A model generated the notes under the pieces. That model saw only the letters and a program-made list of their open reading frames with translations, did not search any database and was not told the DNA's origin. DNA of 64,000 bases from Numida meleagris (Eukaryota > Chordata > Aves > Galliformes > Numididae): assembly GCF_002078875.1 (NCBI RefSeq), contig NC_034411.1:7313009-7377008 (forward strand). Reading direction: 5' to 3'. Positions within the stretch are counted from its first letter, which is position 1. Each line of letters begins with the position of its first letter. Below, piece after piece: positions 24,701-36,980 of the stretch. Made by a program: the position numbers and the translations under genes.

Positions 24701-26269
24701 GGTTCTTTCATAGCAGCTCTGACTCGCGTTGGAGGCAGTGTTCTGGAGTGTGCAACATTGTTTCCCATTCTCTAGCATCAGACTGCTACTATTAACTACT
24801 GCAATTACACAGTAACCACATTAAAAGCCATATAAACAATCTTTTACCTTTGATACTAATTCCAGGTAGCCTGTGATGAAGAAGTACAAGATCTTTCTAG
24901 CGCTAGGAACTCAGCTCTTCTGGCATTCACCATCCTCCTCTTGCCATGACAATACTGAAACAGGCTGGCACTATGAAAACAGTCTATGTTGCCTCACTTG
25001 GACTGAAGCCCAAGGCCTGAGAGATTCCAGATCTGGCATTTCAGTTGAAGCAGATCCTCGGAGGGACAACATGGGCCATAATTGTAATAATAAAGATGCA
25101 CAGCTTCAGCTGCTCCACTCTAGTCCACAGCACTCCCTGAATGTGGCAAGCAGGTCCAGGCTCCAGCGGAAACCTTGCACTGTCTGGTTCATGCACACTT
25201 TCGAGTTGTGAACCATACATCTGCACTGGGATTCCCATGCTGCTCATGACACCCTGAGTCCCTTTTTCTGAACATCGTAGTCTCAGCTGAGGTCACGACC
25301 CCTGGTGAGAGTAAGCAAATGCATCCTAACTCCCTAAGAGGCTCCAAGAGACTCCTGCCATGCCCTCTGCTGGGAACCACTGATTTAAAGCCCCACATAA
25401 AGCCCTAGAGTCATAGGGTACAAAAACTGTGCTATGACTCCTTTATGTTGCTTCTCCCTCACCTGCTTGTCTTGTGCTACCATAGCAGGTTTTAACCTGT
25501 TTTCCTAACCTCTGTGGCACACAGTCGATCAGCTTCAGCCCACTTGCCAAGGTGATCCTTTTCACCCGTGGGCCCTCCTGCTCCTCTCTCCTAACACTCT
25601 CCTTTTGTAAGCTAGCAGAATAGGCAGAAGGCAAGGAGATAATCAGGCAGCCGATGTGGTCTGAATACAAGTCTCGTTATCTCTTTATGCATTCTCTCCT
25701 CAAATTGTATGACCTGCATTTCAGGCACCCTTGGGCTTGGGATTTACATTTTTAATATTGGGGGCTTGTGACGCTGTCCTCTTGTTGGTTAATTGGTATC
25801 AGAGAGCAAGTGTTTTCCCTTCCACTGAAATAAATCTCCCCTAAAGCTGCAATTGCTCATTCTTTTGTTCCATCCTCATTTGAAATGGGTTCTGCAAAGC
25901 CTCCATACCACGCTAAATAATCTTCAACTCTCACTTTTTAAAATCTGTTGGTTTATGCCTTAATGGCTTTGATGGGCTTTGCTATTCAGTCTTGTTACTT
26001 AAACCACTTTCCTCATATTCCTAAACTCTGTGTTTTCATTCATCCCTACCACAGTGGACTCTTTGAAGCTGAAAGGATTTATTTATTATCCAGAATACTT
26101 TTCCCCCCTGATTTTGGAAACATACCTTTTTAAATGACAGTGTGACACAGTTCAGGCTATTTTCTGGGTCTAGAATACTGAGAAAGAAACAAACATATTT
26201 TTTGTTCTGATTTGCTGAAAAATCCATCCATGCCTTGCAGGGAATCATTTTTCTAGCAGATCTGTGTCA
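24701..26269. other. Unique non-coding DNA
   Basis: Short frames on both strands without recognisable products. A phrase CTGCTGGGAACCACTGATTT near 25365 faintly resembles hAT transposon ends but is isolated. Confidence 0.5.
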
Positions 26270-26600
26270 GCACCAAACAATAGAAATGTCGCACTCATCG
26301 TGAGTTTAATGTGATCTGAAATAACATTCTGTTTGAGTTCAGTTGTTAGTGGCATTAATAAAAGCTAATCAGTAGCAATGGTGAATTTCTGGAAGATTAC
26401 TGCGTATGAACTGTAATTCTCCATCTTCAATATGCATTGCAATTTTAAATTAAACTAATTTGGACACACATAGGAAATGTCAGTCTGGGTAACGCTGTGT
26501 AAACAGGCTGAAGTATCACAGAGGAGAATCAGGAACAAATAAAATCGTCTGTATGACTTCGTTCTTAAATCAATGTTGACACTTTCTCTACTCCTACAAT
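26270..26600. promoter_or_regulatory. Enhancer-like homeodomain-rich block
   Basis: A stretch without long frames holds ATTAATAAAAGCTAATCAG, ATATGCATTGCAATTT (POU-like), TTAAATTAAACTAATTTGG and GTAAACAGG (forkhead core). It is free of repeat signatures and looks like the densest block of homeodomain/POU words in this part of the window. Function is inferred. Confidence 0.28.
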
Positions 26601-29600
26601 GATAATGTAACTTTCAGTTCTTTCTTCATGTGCTGTCCTTATTGTGCAACTAAGGAAATATTGGAAAGTGTAATCATCATTTTGTCAGTCATGTATTTTA
26701 ATATTGCTCTCCAATATTTGAAAACAACTAAAAAGAAGGGTAGACTCTCCAAAGCCCATCTATCAGTCAGAGGCAGTCCTCTTTTTTTCCAACCTGCAAA
26801 CAGATTCTTTGAAAACTGGAAAGATGTCCACATAATTTGGAATACTTCCAGTTGCTTCCAGGCCAGACAGATGAAGTGCCCAGATTCCTCTGTTCTCTGG
26901 GGATGGAAAAGGCAACCAAGATCAGGATCCAAAACTATTTTGTTTTATCTTATATTTCTACACTATTTCCAAATAGAGAGATGGTGTCACTAAAACACTT
27001 CAGTCAAAACCGGTTCCTCTTCTGACTTAAGCTGCAACTCAGCCCCAAATGACATGAACAACCTGAGTCCAGAGACTTCATTTCATCTGGCTTCTACTAA
27101 AAAAGAATTACGAAATCCACACAGAGCACTGGTTTCCACAGTGGTATGGAATAGTATATTTGTCTAACCAGAGTCTAGCAGTTAGCCATGCACATGCGGC
27201 TGGCTGGAGGCCTTTGCTTTCTGTGACCTAATCAGGACACAGTGGCATGTAATGGAATTGTGACTTTGTGTTGCAAAATGGCCCCTGTAGAGCTTCAGTT
27301 TTCCCTGCAGTAATGGTCTCACCTGCGGTACTCACATGCCTCACATGCTGCAGGGTGAAATACCAGTTTTAAGGGTGTGTTCAGATACAGAAGCAGGAGC
27401 CAAGGCTTGTAGCCTGCATGGGACAGCCTGAGGTTAACTCACTTAACCACGCTGAGAACATCTTAGTTATAAGTTGAGAATAACGTCACCTTTTTTAGTA
27501 TCTCACAACAAAGGAATGACTACTAGGAACAGCTGATGCTTGCAATTTTTTCCTTAAGTTGTGAAGAATTTCAAGTGTTGTTTTGTAACTTGTGCAGAAT
27601 TGACAATGTAGGCCATTTTCTCAGGTCTGCTGGACAAGATGCATTTCTCCAGCATCAGATTTCTAAGAGATACAGTTCCCTCCTCATATTCTGGCTTAAG
27701 TTTCATTAGTAAAGAATTTGGATGGATCCTGCTCTTGGGCAAAGGGAACAATTTAAATCCCCTGACAGAAAATCTTCCAGCAGTCCTTCCAGGTTAGAAA
27801 CAGATTTATGCATTATTGGATAGATATAGGGGTACTTAAAAAGACTCTTGTCTCTTTGCATGGTGAAGTGTTCAACAAGGATGAGAAGAAACATTCTGCT
27901 CTGCAAAATGCACCAGGGGCTAGATCTCATTCACTGCTGTAGTGCCCCATGCTTCCAGAACAGTAAGTGGACATTCAAAGGGGTGCAGCTGGGCTAATGC
28001 CACAATACAGTGATGCCAACCAGTATCCATTAGGACTGAAGCCTGCTAAAGCACAGCAAAAGCACAGCTTGCATGCCAAAGAGCTTTCCCAGTTTTTATG
28101 TGATGAGTGTCACAGCCTCAGACACTTCCAAGACACTGAGCATCAGTCAAGCTGTAGTACTTGCCTACGCATGAACACAGAGTCTAAGGGAGGATTTGAA
28201 CTCTGCTGAATTAGCTTAGCTTTCAAAAACAGAATGTAGCTGTATTCAAAGTACAATACTGCCCAGGGACTACATACTTGTACATGCATATTTACCACAG
28301 GTCAGATACCATGATTATATATATTATTCCCAAGATTGATTGGCACTCATTGCCCTGATCTAATTATCCCAGATGTAGTGTTATTTTTGCAAATGAACAA
28401 GAATAATCCCTACACACCCTTAACACAGACACTTCTATAAAAGAATGTCAGTGTCAATGGAACTGCTTTCATATAATCTCTTCTGATCAGAGGACAGCTA
28501 CTGCCCACCCTTCCACCTCTACTGGAAAAATAGGTAGGTCATGTAACTACTCTGTCTCTGATCCAAACAAGTCAGGATAAATAAAACAGCAGCAGGTTCT
28601 AATTAAAATGGCCAAAGTTGAAAGGGCAAGGCTTGTTAATAATTGCTTGACTGAACAGTGAAGGCTATTTAACTTCCAGGGGCTTGTTTGGACTACACTA
28701 GTTCAGGCAGAAGATAGGAAGGGGAAAAAGAGAATTAGACATCTACCACTGGGCCTGACAGCATTAACTTTATGGAAATCCAAACTGAGAGAATCTTTCA
28801 GTCTGAATCACTTCCTTGGTAAGGAATATCTGGGACAAAATCTTGCTTAACTGAGAGTAGCAGTGACTTCACCTGGATTCCCCAGAGGTCACACTCATTG
28901 TCCCACAACTCCTACAGCCATCACCCTGCAGTGTGTAGAGGCCAAGTACACATAACTGGTTCCTGTCCTGTGCTACTTCAGCAGTTGGCTCCATTTTCCT
29001 TGCATGCTCGTACTACTCTGGCTGTACCAGCCCAGAATTTGATTTAGTCTGAGCTAAAGCCAAATGAGCCTGAACCACCTCAGAGAGACGAGTATTCTCT
29101 CCCCCTTAACTCACTGATTAGTGCTTTTTAGCTGCTTCTGCTCCTCTCTAAAGCTTAGAATTCAAGAAGTGGAGGAAAATAACTCTTCTCATTAGAAATA
29201 ACAGTCATATGAAAAAAACACTTATCTAACTAATTACGGGCATTGTGTGCACAGCCCATTTGCTCTTGATCACCACTTCCTTTTAGTTACTCCTTGTACT
29301 ACTGCTTCTTCTTGCCCTATGAGTAGGACAGCAGTGGTGTAAGGTGTCCACTACCTCCTACTGCTCATCTACTTTTTTTTGCATAACATAAGTGAGTTTT
29401 TTTCATCTCATTCCCAGAGGACACTGAGGGATAATACTTAAAGACCAGTGATGACAAGTCCTGTGCAATATTACTTTTCACAGACATTGCAGATCCTAGC
29501 ACTGGCAAGCCAGCAGTATTTTTCCATGGAGTTTCTCTGTCCCAAAGAGAAAAGAAAGAAACCAATAAGTTAAATCTTGCAGCCACTTAAGCCAATACTA

Positions 29601-30769
29601 ATTCCCTAGTCATCTGAAGGAATAAGCTGGGACTAGATACCTCTCTGCTCGAGTCATCAAGTTAGAATAAGACGAGCTCAGCATCCAAAACTGGGGAAAA
29701 AGAAATAAGATTATTCCAAACTGCTTTCTGTTCATCTTATTTGCAACCAGACAGACCTGATTAGAGCTGAACTTGTGCAGAGCATCATAGTGGCATTCAG
29801 TGGACCACTTGCAAAGTATGTATTTCCTTCAAGTGTCCAGAAGGAATTACATGGACCTGGCAGCCAGGGACAGATGTTTGCTAAAAGCCAAGCTTCCAAG
29901 CTTCCACACTTGCTTCAATTTGCCAGTTAAACATACAAAGCAAACAATGGGGAAGGGGAAGAATGTGGGGGGCCTGGAGGTGGTTCACAGTATTGTTATG
30001 CCAGAAAACGTCAAAATGAGCCAGATATAGCAGCCAGTAGAACTACTTACACGACATTATAATATGCAGAGCATTGCCTGCCTGCCTCCTGATCCTGAGA
30101 GTAACTTGTCATTATGTTGAATTTGCATCGCATTTGTTTCCTTTAAGAGAGCTAGAATCCTCATACATCACCCCCCATATGTGAGTAAATGCAGTCAGGC
30201 TGCCTGTCAAGGCATTTCAAGAGAAGGCCAAGATCTGGGCCTTGGAAAGCTGACAGTTTGTCTGTGCTGAAACCTAATGGACACAACATCACGTGGAACT
30301 GCCTGTCCCAGCAAGAGGCTGAACGACTAATACTCTCTGGTACCGGACAAAAGTAACAAATGCTCCTGCTCTGGAAGCACAGTCAGGTAGAGATCTCAGC
30401 CAACTCAAGCTAATTAACCTTAAGGAGAGGCCGGATCAGTATCACAGCCAGCACAGGCCTGAAACTTGGATGCTCCCTCCACTTTTTAGCCCATGATCTA
30501 CCTACCCTGATTCCAGACCGCACTAACGCACAGGTTGTCTCTCTGCCCTAGGATTTACACTCTCCATGCACCAGCAAGCAGTGTGCACCTAAGACCAGCT
30601 CTGAGCTCTGCACTCCAATATGGCTCTGCAGTACAAACATTTACACTTATTGACCTAAGAGATAGTAAGCAAAACCATCAGCGGTGATCCTGACTCATCT
30701 GTAATTTCCCTTCCTAGCTCCAGATACATCCCGTGAAACTGTTCAGGAGCTTTTCTTTGTATGAAGAAA
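26601..30769. other. Unique non-coding DNA
   Basis: Frames at 26628-26993 plus (121 residues) and 26639-26932 minus (97 residues) overlap head to head and resemble nothing known. The segment near 28828-28880 (GGGACAAAATCTTGCTT and GTGACTTCACCTGGA) faintly resembles old amniote repeats. Otherwise nothing is recognised. Confidence 0.5.
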
Positions 30770-31120
30770 TTAAGTGCACATACTTTGCCTCATTCAAATA
30801 TTTCTTTAATTAGCAGGTGCTTATCTTGCCATTAGAAAGCTTCTGATTGACCTTAGAATATGGTTTGCGTCCACCTTTTTCTATAAGAAAAGCAGTAATC
30901 GTCACAAAAGACAGATTATTCCAACCCGTCATTTGTTTTAGACTATAGCAATGAGAAGAATATCATTGGTAATTTGGACTGTTGTAGAATATGCCAACAA
31001 GTTTGTTCTGTACTCTAAAAGGGAAATCACATAATTGCTTTGGCAAGACTGCTCACTGTTCATTGTGTGTGGTTATTGCAAAGCCACCAGTAAAGACATA
31101 TTTCAACGTATATTATCTAT
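30770..31120. promoter_or_regulatory. Enhancer-like block with homeodomain/E-box/GATA composite
   Basis: A contiguous run at 30807-30826 reads TAATTAG (homeodomain core), CAGGTG (E-box) and CTTATCT (the exact reverse complement of AGATAAG, a strong GATA site), without gaps. Downstream are ATTGACC, ATTGGTAATTTGG, ACATAATTGC and TTCATTGTGTGTGG. There is no repeat signature. GATA plus E-box pairs are known in haematopoietic and endothelial enhancers, usually with a spacer of about 9 bp, so the adjoining order here is atypical. Confidence 0.32.
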
Positions 31121-32120
31121 GGCTCTGAAAGACTCCTAAGCCTATTCCTTTGCCCTCGGCACCCTCTTTTTGCTCATCCCAAAATCTTACAACTTCAGTT
31201 CATCCCTGACTGCAAAACCAGCATCAGAAGTGAAACCTGACGGGAGCTGGTTGGGGAGAAGTGAGGGGGTAAGCAGTTTTTAACTAAAGGAGAAATAAAA
31301 TTTAAATGGAATTTGGCCATTCTTAAATATTAAAGGTTGCAACCACAAAATCAAAGTTTTGTGTTTCAGACACTTTTATGTACTGGTCTAACTGAAAACA
31401 GCTTTGCATAAAAGTACAATTTTGCAAGTCAGCCCGCTTCCACAAGGAGAACTAGCCCCTCAAGCTACTGCTAAAAGGTTGTTTGGCCTGCAGAGATTTG
31501 GCCCCTTCTCTCATACACTCCTGTTAGCAAAATAGGAATGAACCAGCATCTCATAAACCCCTACACCCTTGAAATACCAGAGGTGCCCAGGTCAAAGAGT
31601 AAGAGAAGCCATTAATTTGGCATTTGTTTTCCTTTGAGACGCTTGGTGCTAGCTGTTTCTGGAGGCTCACACACAGAGTTAGCTTCACACACTTTATGGG
31701 GTTCCATTTACTCCAACAATTGCAAACACTGAGAGGCCCAGGGACTCCAAGATGAAGTGGAAATCAGCTGCTGTTATCTCTTTAAAAAAAAAAGATCCCA
31801 TCTATCTGGAAAGCCCATTTGCATCGGTGGTGGGAGGTTGGGGTTGTTAACCTATTACAGTTACATTACGCCATGATTAGTTCAACTGAAAGAAAACAGC
31901 AGGAAGAAAAAAAAATAGCTCCCACTTCCTCTCCACTCCCAAGTTAGTTTATTATGTGTATTTGATGGCCCTTCACGACGAGGCAGTAAGACCCTGAACC
32001 TGCAATGACCCCTGTTTCCACACAGAACATATGGACTTCAGCACAGGAGTTTGCCTGGACAGGGCTCGTTGTCAGTTCAGACTCAAACATCCCTGAGCAA
32101 GCTGAAAAACAAAAACAACT
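31121..32120. other. Unique non-coding DNA, nothing recognised
   Basis: No frames above 60 residues of interest and no repeat-element tails. A 10-base A run lies near 31783-31792. Confidence 0.5.
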
Positions 32121-32148
32121 TCTGCTTTTTTTTTTTAAAAAAAGCAGA
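32121..32148. repeat. Perfect 12-bp stem, 4-base loop hairpin
   Basis: Left arm TCTGCTTTTTTT (32121-32132) and right arm AAAAAAAGCAGA (32137-32148) are exact complements with a TTTT loop. Seven of the twelve pairs are A/T runs, so it may be an accident of a T-run next to an A-run, but the flanking TCTGC/GCAGA pairing is exact. Confidence 0.6.
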
Positions 32149-32339
32149 TTTTGAATACTCTCTGTGACACTTCCTACCTTGTTGTTTCAAAACTTGACAC
32201 AACTCTGTAGGTGCTGGATGCTCTGCACTCTCACTGGGTAAAGCACCATTCTGCACATCTTGAGCAGCGTTATTCAGCACTTCAACTCTTTTTGAACCCT
32301 GCTAGAACTGCGGGCATTCAGCCCCTCTCCGGATGGGAC

Positions 32340-32720
32340 AAAAAACTAAGTTTACTTTGATCTTAAGTGCTGGAATTGCTTGTGATTAAACTTAATTTCT
32401 TCAAATCCCCCAATTTATCCATTCCCCTAACAATTGCAACTTCCCTGAAAACAATACATGCAGAAATCACTAGCATCACAACATTCTATTGAAGATGAAG
32501 TTAATTTACACAATCTAGCTTTTAAAACACAAGGGTTTCACAACAAATGTGTTGCTATAGCAACAGAGTAAGCTTATGTGAACTTCAGGCATTCATATTC
32601 ATAGAAACTCCTGAAGCAAGACTGACTGTTGGCCATAACATCCTTACTCTTGCCAAGATTCAAATAGTGCATGAATTATGCCAAAAATAAATGGGTGTGA
32701 CTAATACAAGCACACAGAAC
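32340..32720. promoter_or_regulatory. Enhancer-like block with TCF/LEF, NKX2-type and RFX sites
   Basis: The block holds CTTTGATC (32355-32362, TCF/LEF core) running into CTTAAGTG (NK2-type core TTAAGTG), then GTGATTAAACTTAATTTC, GTTAATTTACAC, and a perfect RFX-type palindrome at 32550-32565. No mobile-element signature is present. Site clustering in a frame-free, repeat-free stretch is the argument; activity is unproven. Confidence 0.33.
32550..32565. promoter_or_regulatory. Perfect 16-bp RFX (X-box) palindrome
   Basis: TGTTGCTATAGCAACA is an exact palindrome. It is made of two RFX half-sites AGCAAC facing each other with a two-base centre, matching the X-box layout GTNRCC-N(0-3)-RGYAAC except for C to T at the sixth base. 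RFX factors bind such sites in promoters of ciliary and MHC class II genes and in enhancers. The palindrome is seen directly; RFX binding follows from family knowledge. Confidence 0.5.
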
Positions 32721-35700
32721 ACCAAGGGAAAAAAGAAACACCCAAGCTTTTGCCTCTAAGGCAACATTTGTTGATAGAAGAGATGGGCATTTGGAAAGCA
32801 TGCCTTTTCCTTCCTTCTATCTTTTCGCTTTACTTGCACTTCATAAAAGCCCCACATGCACATTTGCCTCCCATAAATTGTACGACTGCTAGTAATCGCT
32901 CATCTTTGCAGTCTATAGAACAAATCTTTTTTTAAAGACTTGCTCCCTTTGTACTCCCCTGGTATTTAAGGAGCACGTGTGTGTTGGAGGAAAGTCAATC
33001 TGTTTTAACTCATACACTTCTCTCTCACAGGGCTGCAAGCAATTCTATTTGCAGCCCCTGAAAAAAAAGCATGCCTAGCCTTAGCCTGTGACAAGCTCTG
33101 CAACAGCAAATACATTGAATCCCTTTCTCACATTCTCTCTTTCCTATATAATCTCTGCACCACAGTCCAACCAGCCCACTCTTATTTACCAAGGTCAGAC
33201 TTCTCTAAGGGCCAGCCATGCATTTAACATGCTGGATCCAGATCTGGAAACTTCCTGCTAATTACTGTGGTCACACTTCCTGATCCAACAGGCTTCAAAC
33301 TGCACAGCAGTCTCTCAAGTGGAATAGGTCACCTAGCTGCCTGCTGCAGGTCATTCAGTTGACAGGTTTCTCTTGATGAAAGATAGCTCTTCAAGGTAGC
33401 TGTTCCAACATGAACGGCAATCTTGACTAATTATATGTGATACACCCACTCTGACTCATGAGATAGCACAGAAGGAAAGGGAGAGAGGAAGGGGAAGAAG
33501 GTGAAGAGAAAAGGGAAGATGAGTTGGAAAAGGGAAGAAAAGCTCATCTAATGCCAAAATCACTCTGTAAGTTTCACCCTTCATTCTGTTCCCTATGTAA
33601 TAGAAATTTATTGCAAATTCTGGATTCCAGGAATTTATTCTAATCTAAATGTGTCCTCTCTGTCTCCTCCTCTCCCAGCTCCTCTTCCTCGGCTGTACCA
33701 CAGCTCTGTTTCCCGTTTGCTTTAGCCAAAACCAACATTTGCTTCTCAGAACTCAGGAACTGCTCTTGGGTCTGAGGAACTCTATAGAGGCTGAACAACA
33801 CATTATTCAACACAAACACAAAGGCAGCAGAAGCCTCTCTCTGGCTGTCATTTCACTTCATGTTCCCAGGGATGATTTTACAGTCTTTCACTCCGCCCAA
33901 ATCCTGATATTTTTCCTTAATGGTGGAATTAGCTCAAACACATGTTGAGAGAAGAATGAGATGACACAAGAGGGCTTAGGAGACTGTGGTAGACAGCCAT
34001 GAGCAGAGGTCTTGCAGTAGAAAAACATACAGCTCATAGTATTTCCATTACAATGGACTTTGAAGTTTAGTTTGGGGGCATGGAAGATGAAGTTGTTCTC
34101 TGCATGAAGTGCTTCAACACTCAGTACACCTACATCAACTTGCTTTCCTTTATTTCAGAAGAGGTCACAGCCACAAAAATTCAGCTTAGCAGTTAAGTTC
34201 TGTGTGGGCAGTATTTTATCCAGGCTTTAAGATGATCTCCTTTTGTACCCCGGAAATTTATTAGCATAGTTATTTTTCATTTATCTTGACAGTAAATGTT
34301 TTTCAAGTCATTTGAATAGTCATTCATTACAGAGTCTGAAGAAAGACTCTATTGCAACGTGGTTGCTTCAGGACTGATGACACTTGGTTGGATTTCCTTG
34401 CATAGAGCCTATTTCTGGTGTAGGTTGTACTGGTCTAGATAACTAGTTTAAAGTTTGTAGTTTGCTGCTGCAATGAAAAAAGTCAAAGTCACCCACAAGT
34501 TTCTTGCTAATTATAGTGTCTTCTGTTAAGATGGCTACTAGTGTTCAAGAGTGAAATACAGTAGGTCTTCATGAAAACTCAACTTGTTGATCCATTTTCT
34601 CAGTCCACTGACAAGCCCACTTGTGCATAGTAGTGAAAACTATTTCAAGGTTCTAGGAGCTGTCCTGGAAGCCAGGAAATCTCTTGTGAAGTATAAAATC
34701 CACAAAGAATAAGGGGGAGGGGAAGAAGTTGAGAAATCAAAGACTACACTTGATCTACAGATTACTTTAGAGTGCCTGTGTCTGTGTTACCTGAACACTT
34801 GACCTGGCTTTGCCCTGGATAACTCAGTGTTGACATCAAGTCACAACTCGTCAGGAAAATCACATTGGGTTACTCACCTTCACAAGATGGGCCTGCCTCC
34901 AAGCAGTGTAGATTCAACCAATGCCACAAATGGCACGTATTCATAATCCTTTGCCAATTGACTGCCTATTTCCCAGCCATGAAGATTCTGGTACCTTGCC
35001 CTCAAGCCCTGCTACTAACCGCATTGAGCTGGAAGTAACATCTCTTCTGAGCATGCTGCGGCATTAGCAGGCATGGTGCAGCCAGTCCTGCTCCTGAGGG
35101 CTTGCTCAAAGCTCTGTAGAAGTTTTCCCTTGACTAATATAGGCCTTGGGTCAAATTACACTCCCTTGCCATCAGGCTACAACAGTCAGCAGAGAGGAAG
35201 AAATCCAGATGTGGAGTCATGCACTAGACTTACCACTAGTAATCATAGTTAGCTTTTTATTTACATTAGAGAGATCATTCTAATCTAACTGAGCCCTATC
35301 ATCTCATTCTGAGAATGCTGGCTGTGGGTTTTGTCTTCTTTTTTCACAATCTCATTGACTGATGTGCTCTTGAACTCTCCTGTAGTGCTTCCCCTCCGTT
35401 GTGGAGACAATGTGTCACTATACAAAGTCTACATATCTTCCTTTGAGATTCCTAGTAAAGGACTTTGGCAAGAAGTAAACATCACTCCCTCATACTCTAA
35501 ACAATCTCTTCTTTCAGCACAGTACCAGCACCTTGTGGACAGTATGGACTAGCAGAAGAGTCTGGAACTTTCTTTCATTTTCACATGTTGCATATTTTTG
35601 GTGCTCTCAGCCCTTTGGAGCAATGTTGAACTACTGAAAAGCAAAAGCAAATTCCCACTGACTTTATTCCAGTAGTAGCCATGTCTGTGCTGTCTAGACA

Positions 35701-35890
35701 AATGTGACCATTGTCTGTAAATGGATTAATCATGCTCTTTGGAGAAGCATGCACACAAGTCTTGGCAGACCAAGAGTTAAGATTTCAGAGAGGATTTCAG
35801 AGACATTGCCCTATAACAGTAGTTTAGCTTAAAGTATTACAGGCTCTCCAGACATGGGCCACCATACTCAATCTGGTATTCATGAGATCA
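32721..35890. other. Unique non-coding DNA with a purine tract
   Basis: Frames are short. The 99-residue frame at 33649-33948 begins with a hydrophobic leucine-rich stretch like a signal peptide, but nothing downstream resembles a domain and no splice context supports it. A purine tract at 33471-33542 is listed separately. Confidence 0.5.
33471..33542 (+). repeat. Imperfect polypurine tract
   Basis: About 70 bases of G and A broken by only four T residues, rich in GGGAAGA and GGAAAAGG words. Such tracts can adopt triplex (H-DNA) forms when mirror-symmetric. The mirror symmetry here is only partial. Confidence 0.65.
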
Positions 35891-35995
35891 GAGAATCACA
35901 GAATGGTTTGGATTGGAACAGACCTTACAGAACAGCTAGTTCTAGTTCTTCTCTCATGGGTAAGGAGAACTTCCACTAGATCACTTCGCCCTTGT
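35891..35995 (-). mobile_element. CR1 LINE 3' end fragment, minus orientation
   Basis: GAGAATCACAGAATGGTTTG, GATTGGAACAGACCTTACAG and the following TCTAGTTC and CTCATGGGTAAGGAGAACTT segments follow the reverse complement of the CR1 terminus in order, including the octamer-like tail at the left edge. The 5' truncation point is near 35985-35995. It is more degraded than the copy at 41821. Confidence 0.82.
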
Positions 35996-36016
35996 TTAGA
36001 GGCAAGGATTTCATAC

Positions 36017-36047
36017 ATTTCACATTTTCACATTTTCAATGTGAAAT
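36017..36047. repeat. 10-bp inverted repeat plus TTTCACA direct repeats
   Basis: ATTTCACATT (36017-36026) pairs exactly with AATGTGAAAT (36038-36047). Between them the word TTTTCACATTTTCA repeats the left arm, so three TTTCA units lie in tandem. The structure sits just outside the CR1 fragment edge. Confidence 0.55.
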
Positions 36048-36869
36048 ATTTTGCACAAGACCAGGTCGATTATGTCATTATGTGTTGCTCTTCCTTTAAT
36101 CACTAATGCTGTAACCCCACCATAGAAGGCCACCAGATTTGTTATGCACAACAAGAATTGTTATTCTTAACAACAACCCAAAACTGCTCTGGACTTGAAG
36201 ATATGTCTTTCTTCAATAGCTGTGATTAGTTGACTTTCCTGGAAGTGCAAGCTTTTGACTCAGGTAAGCTCCCTTTTTCATTTCTTCCTTTTCACCAGAG
36301 TGTCCACCATCCCTACAGCTGTGTCAGAGACAACTGATGTAAGTAAGTAAAGAAACCTCAACCAATTGCTTTTGCTGGCCTAACTATTCCTAAAGGGCAT
36401 AGATTTGGTCTTGAGTGCTTTAAAGTTGCCCCTTGCTTCCTATACAGGCAACATCCAAAAGCCCTTCAATGCTTTGTTCCCAGGTAAGGGCCCCAAACAC
36501 TTCTAGGAATTGAGAAGTCCTCTGCAAATTTGCAACATTACAAACAGAAGTGACAATGAACATGTTCAAGGCTCTCAGGTTTCCCTTTTTTCCTGCTCAT
36601 GGGATCCAAAGGCTATGCACTTTTTAGCAGAGATCATGCTGACATCACTATGAGTTACTTGGGACCCAATGGAAACGACAACCACAAACAGGTATGGATG
36701 TGAAACAGAACCACTGGTGAGTGTCTTGAGATGAGTCCTACAACTTGTACTAATAGAGCCATTGAAGTGTCAGATTCAGAATGACTCTGCTCTTGGTAGA
36801 TGAAGGCTTCAGTTTTCCTGGTAGCAAGATGGAGACCTGGTGCATAGAGATGAAAAGAATTTCCCACAT

Positions 36870-36980
36870 TAATTTCAATTGGTCTGCCTGGAGATCCAAA
36901 CATTAAGCACGTGCTTATGTACTTGATTTAACACAGAAAGGACTTAAGCACATGTTTAAGTGTTTTGTTGAGTGTTGCCA
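36870..36980 (+). repeat. Ancient amniote palindromic repeat relic
   Basis: CTGGAGATCCAAACATTAAG, CACGTGCTTATGTACTTGATT, GACTTAAGCACATGTTTAAG and TGTTTTGTTGAG follow, in order, the repeat familiar from turtle, crocodile and bird DNA built on TTAAGCACATGCTTAAGT and TGCTTTGCTGAATC. It includes a perfect 14-bp palindrome TAAGCACGTGCTTA (36904-36917) with the E-box CACGTG at its centre. The self-complementary layout suggests a MITE-like origin. I cannot name the family. Confidence 0.5.

Noticed and set aside
25350..25390. Second hAT-end-like phrase (CTGCTGGGAACCACTG)
   Set aside because: Isolated words only; no inverted partner found nearby.
33649..33948. 99-residue frame with a signal-peptide-like N-terminus
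   Set aside because: The hydrophobic start is leucine-rich by chance in a CT-rich stretch; nothing after it resembles a secreted protein and no exon boundaries are evident.
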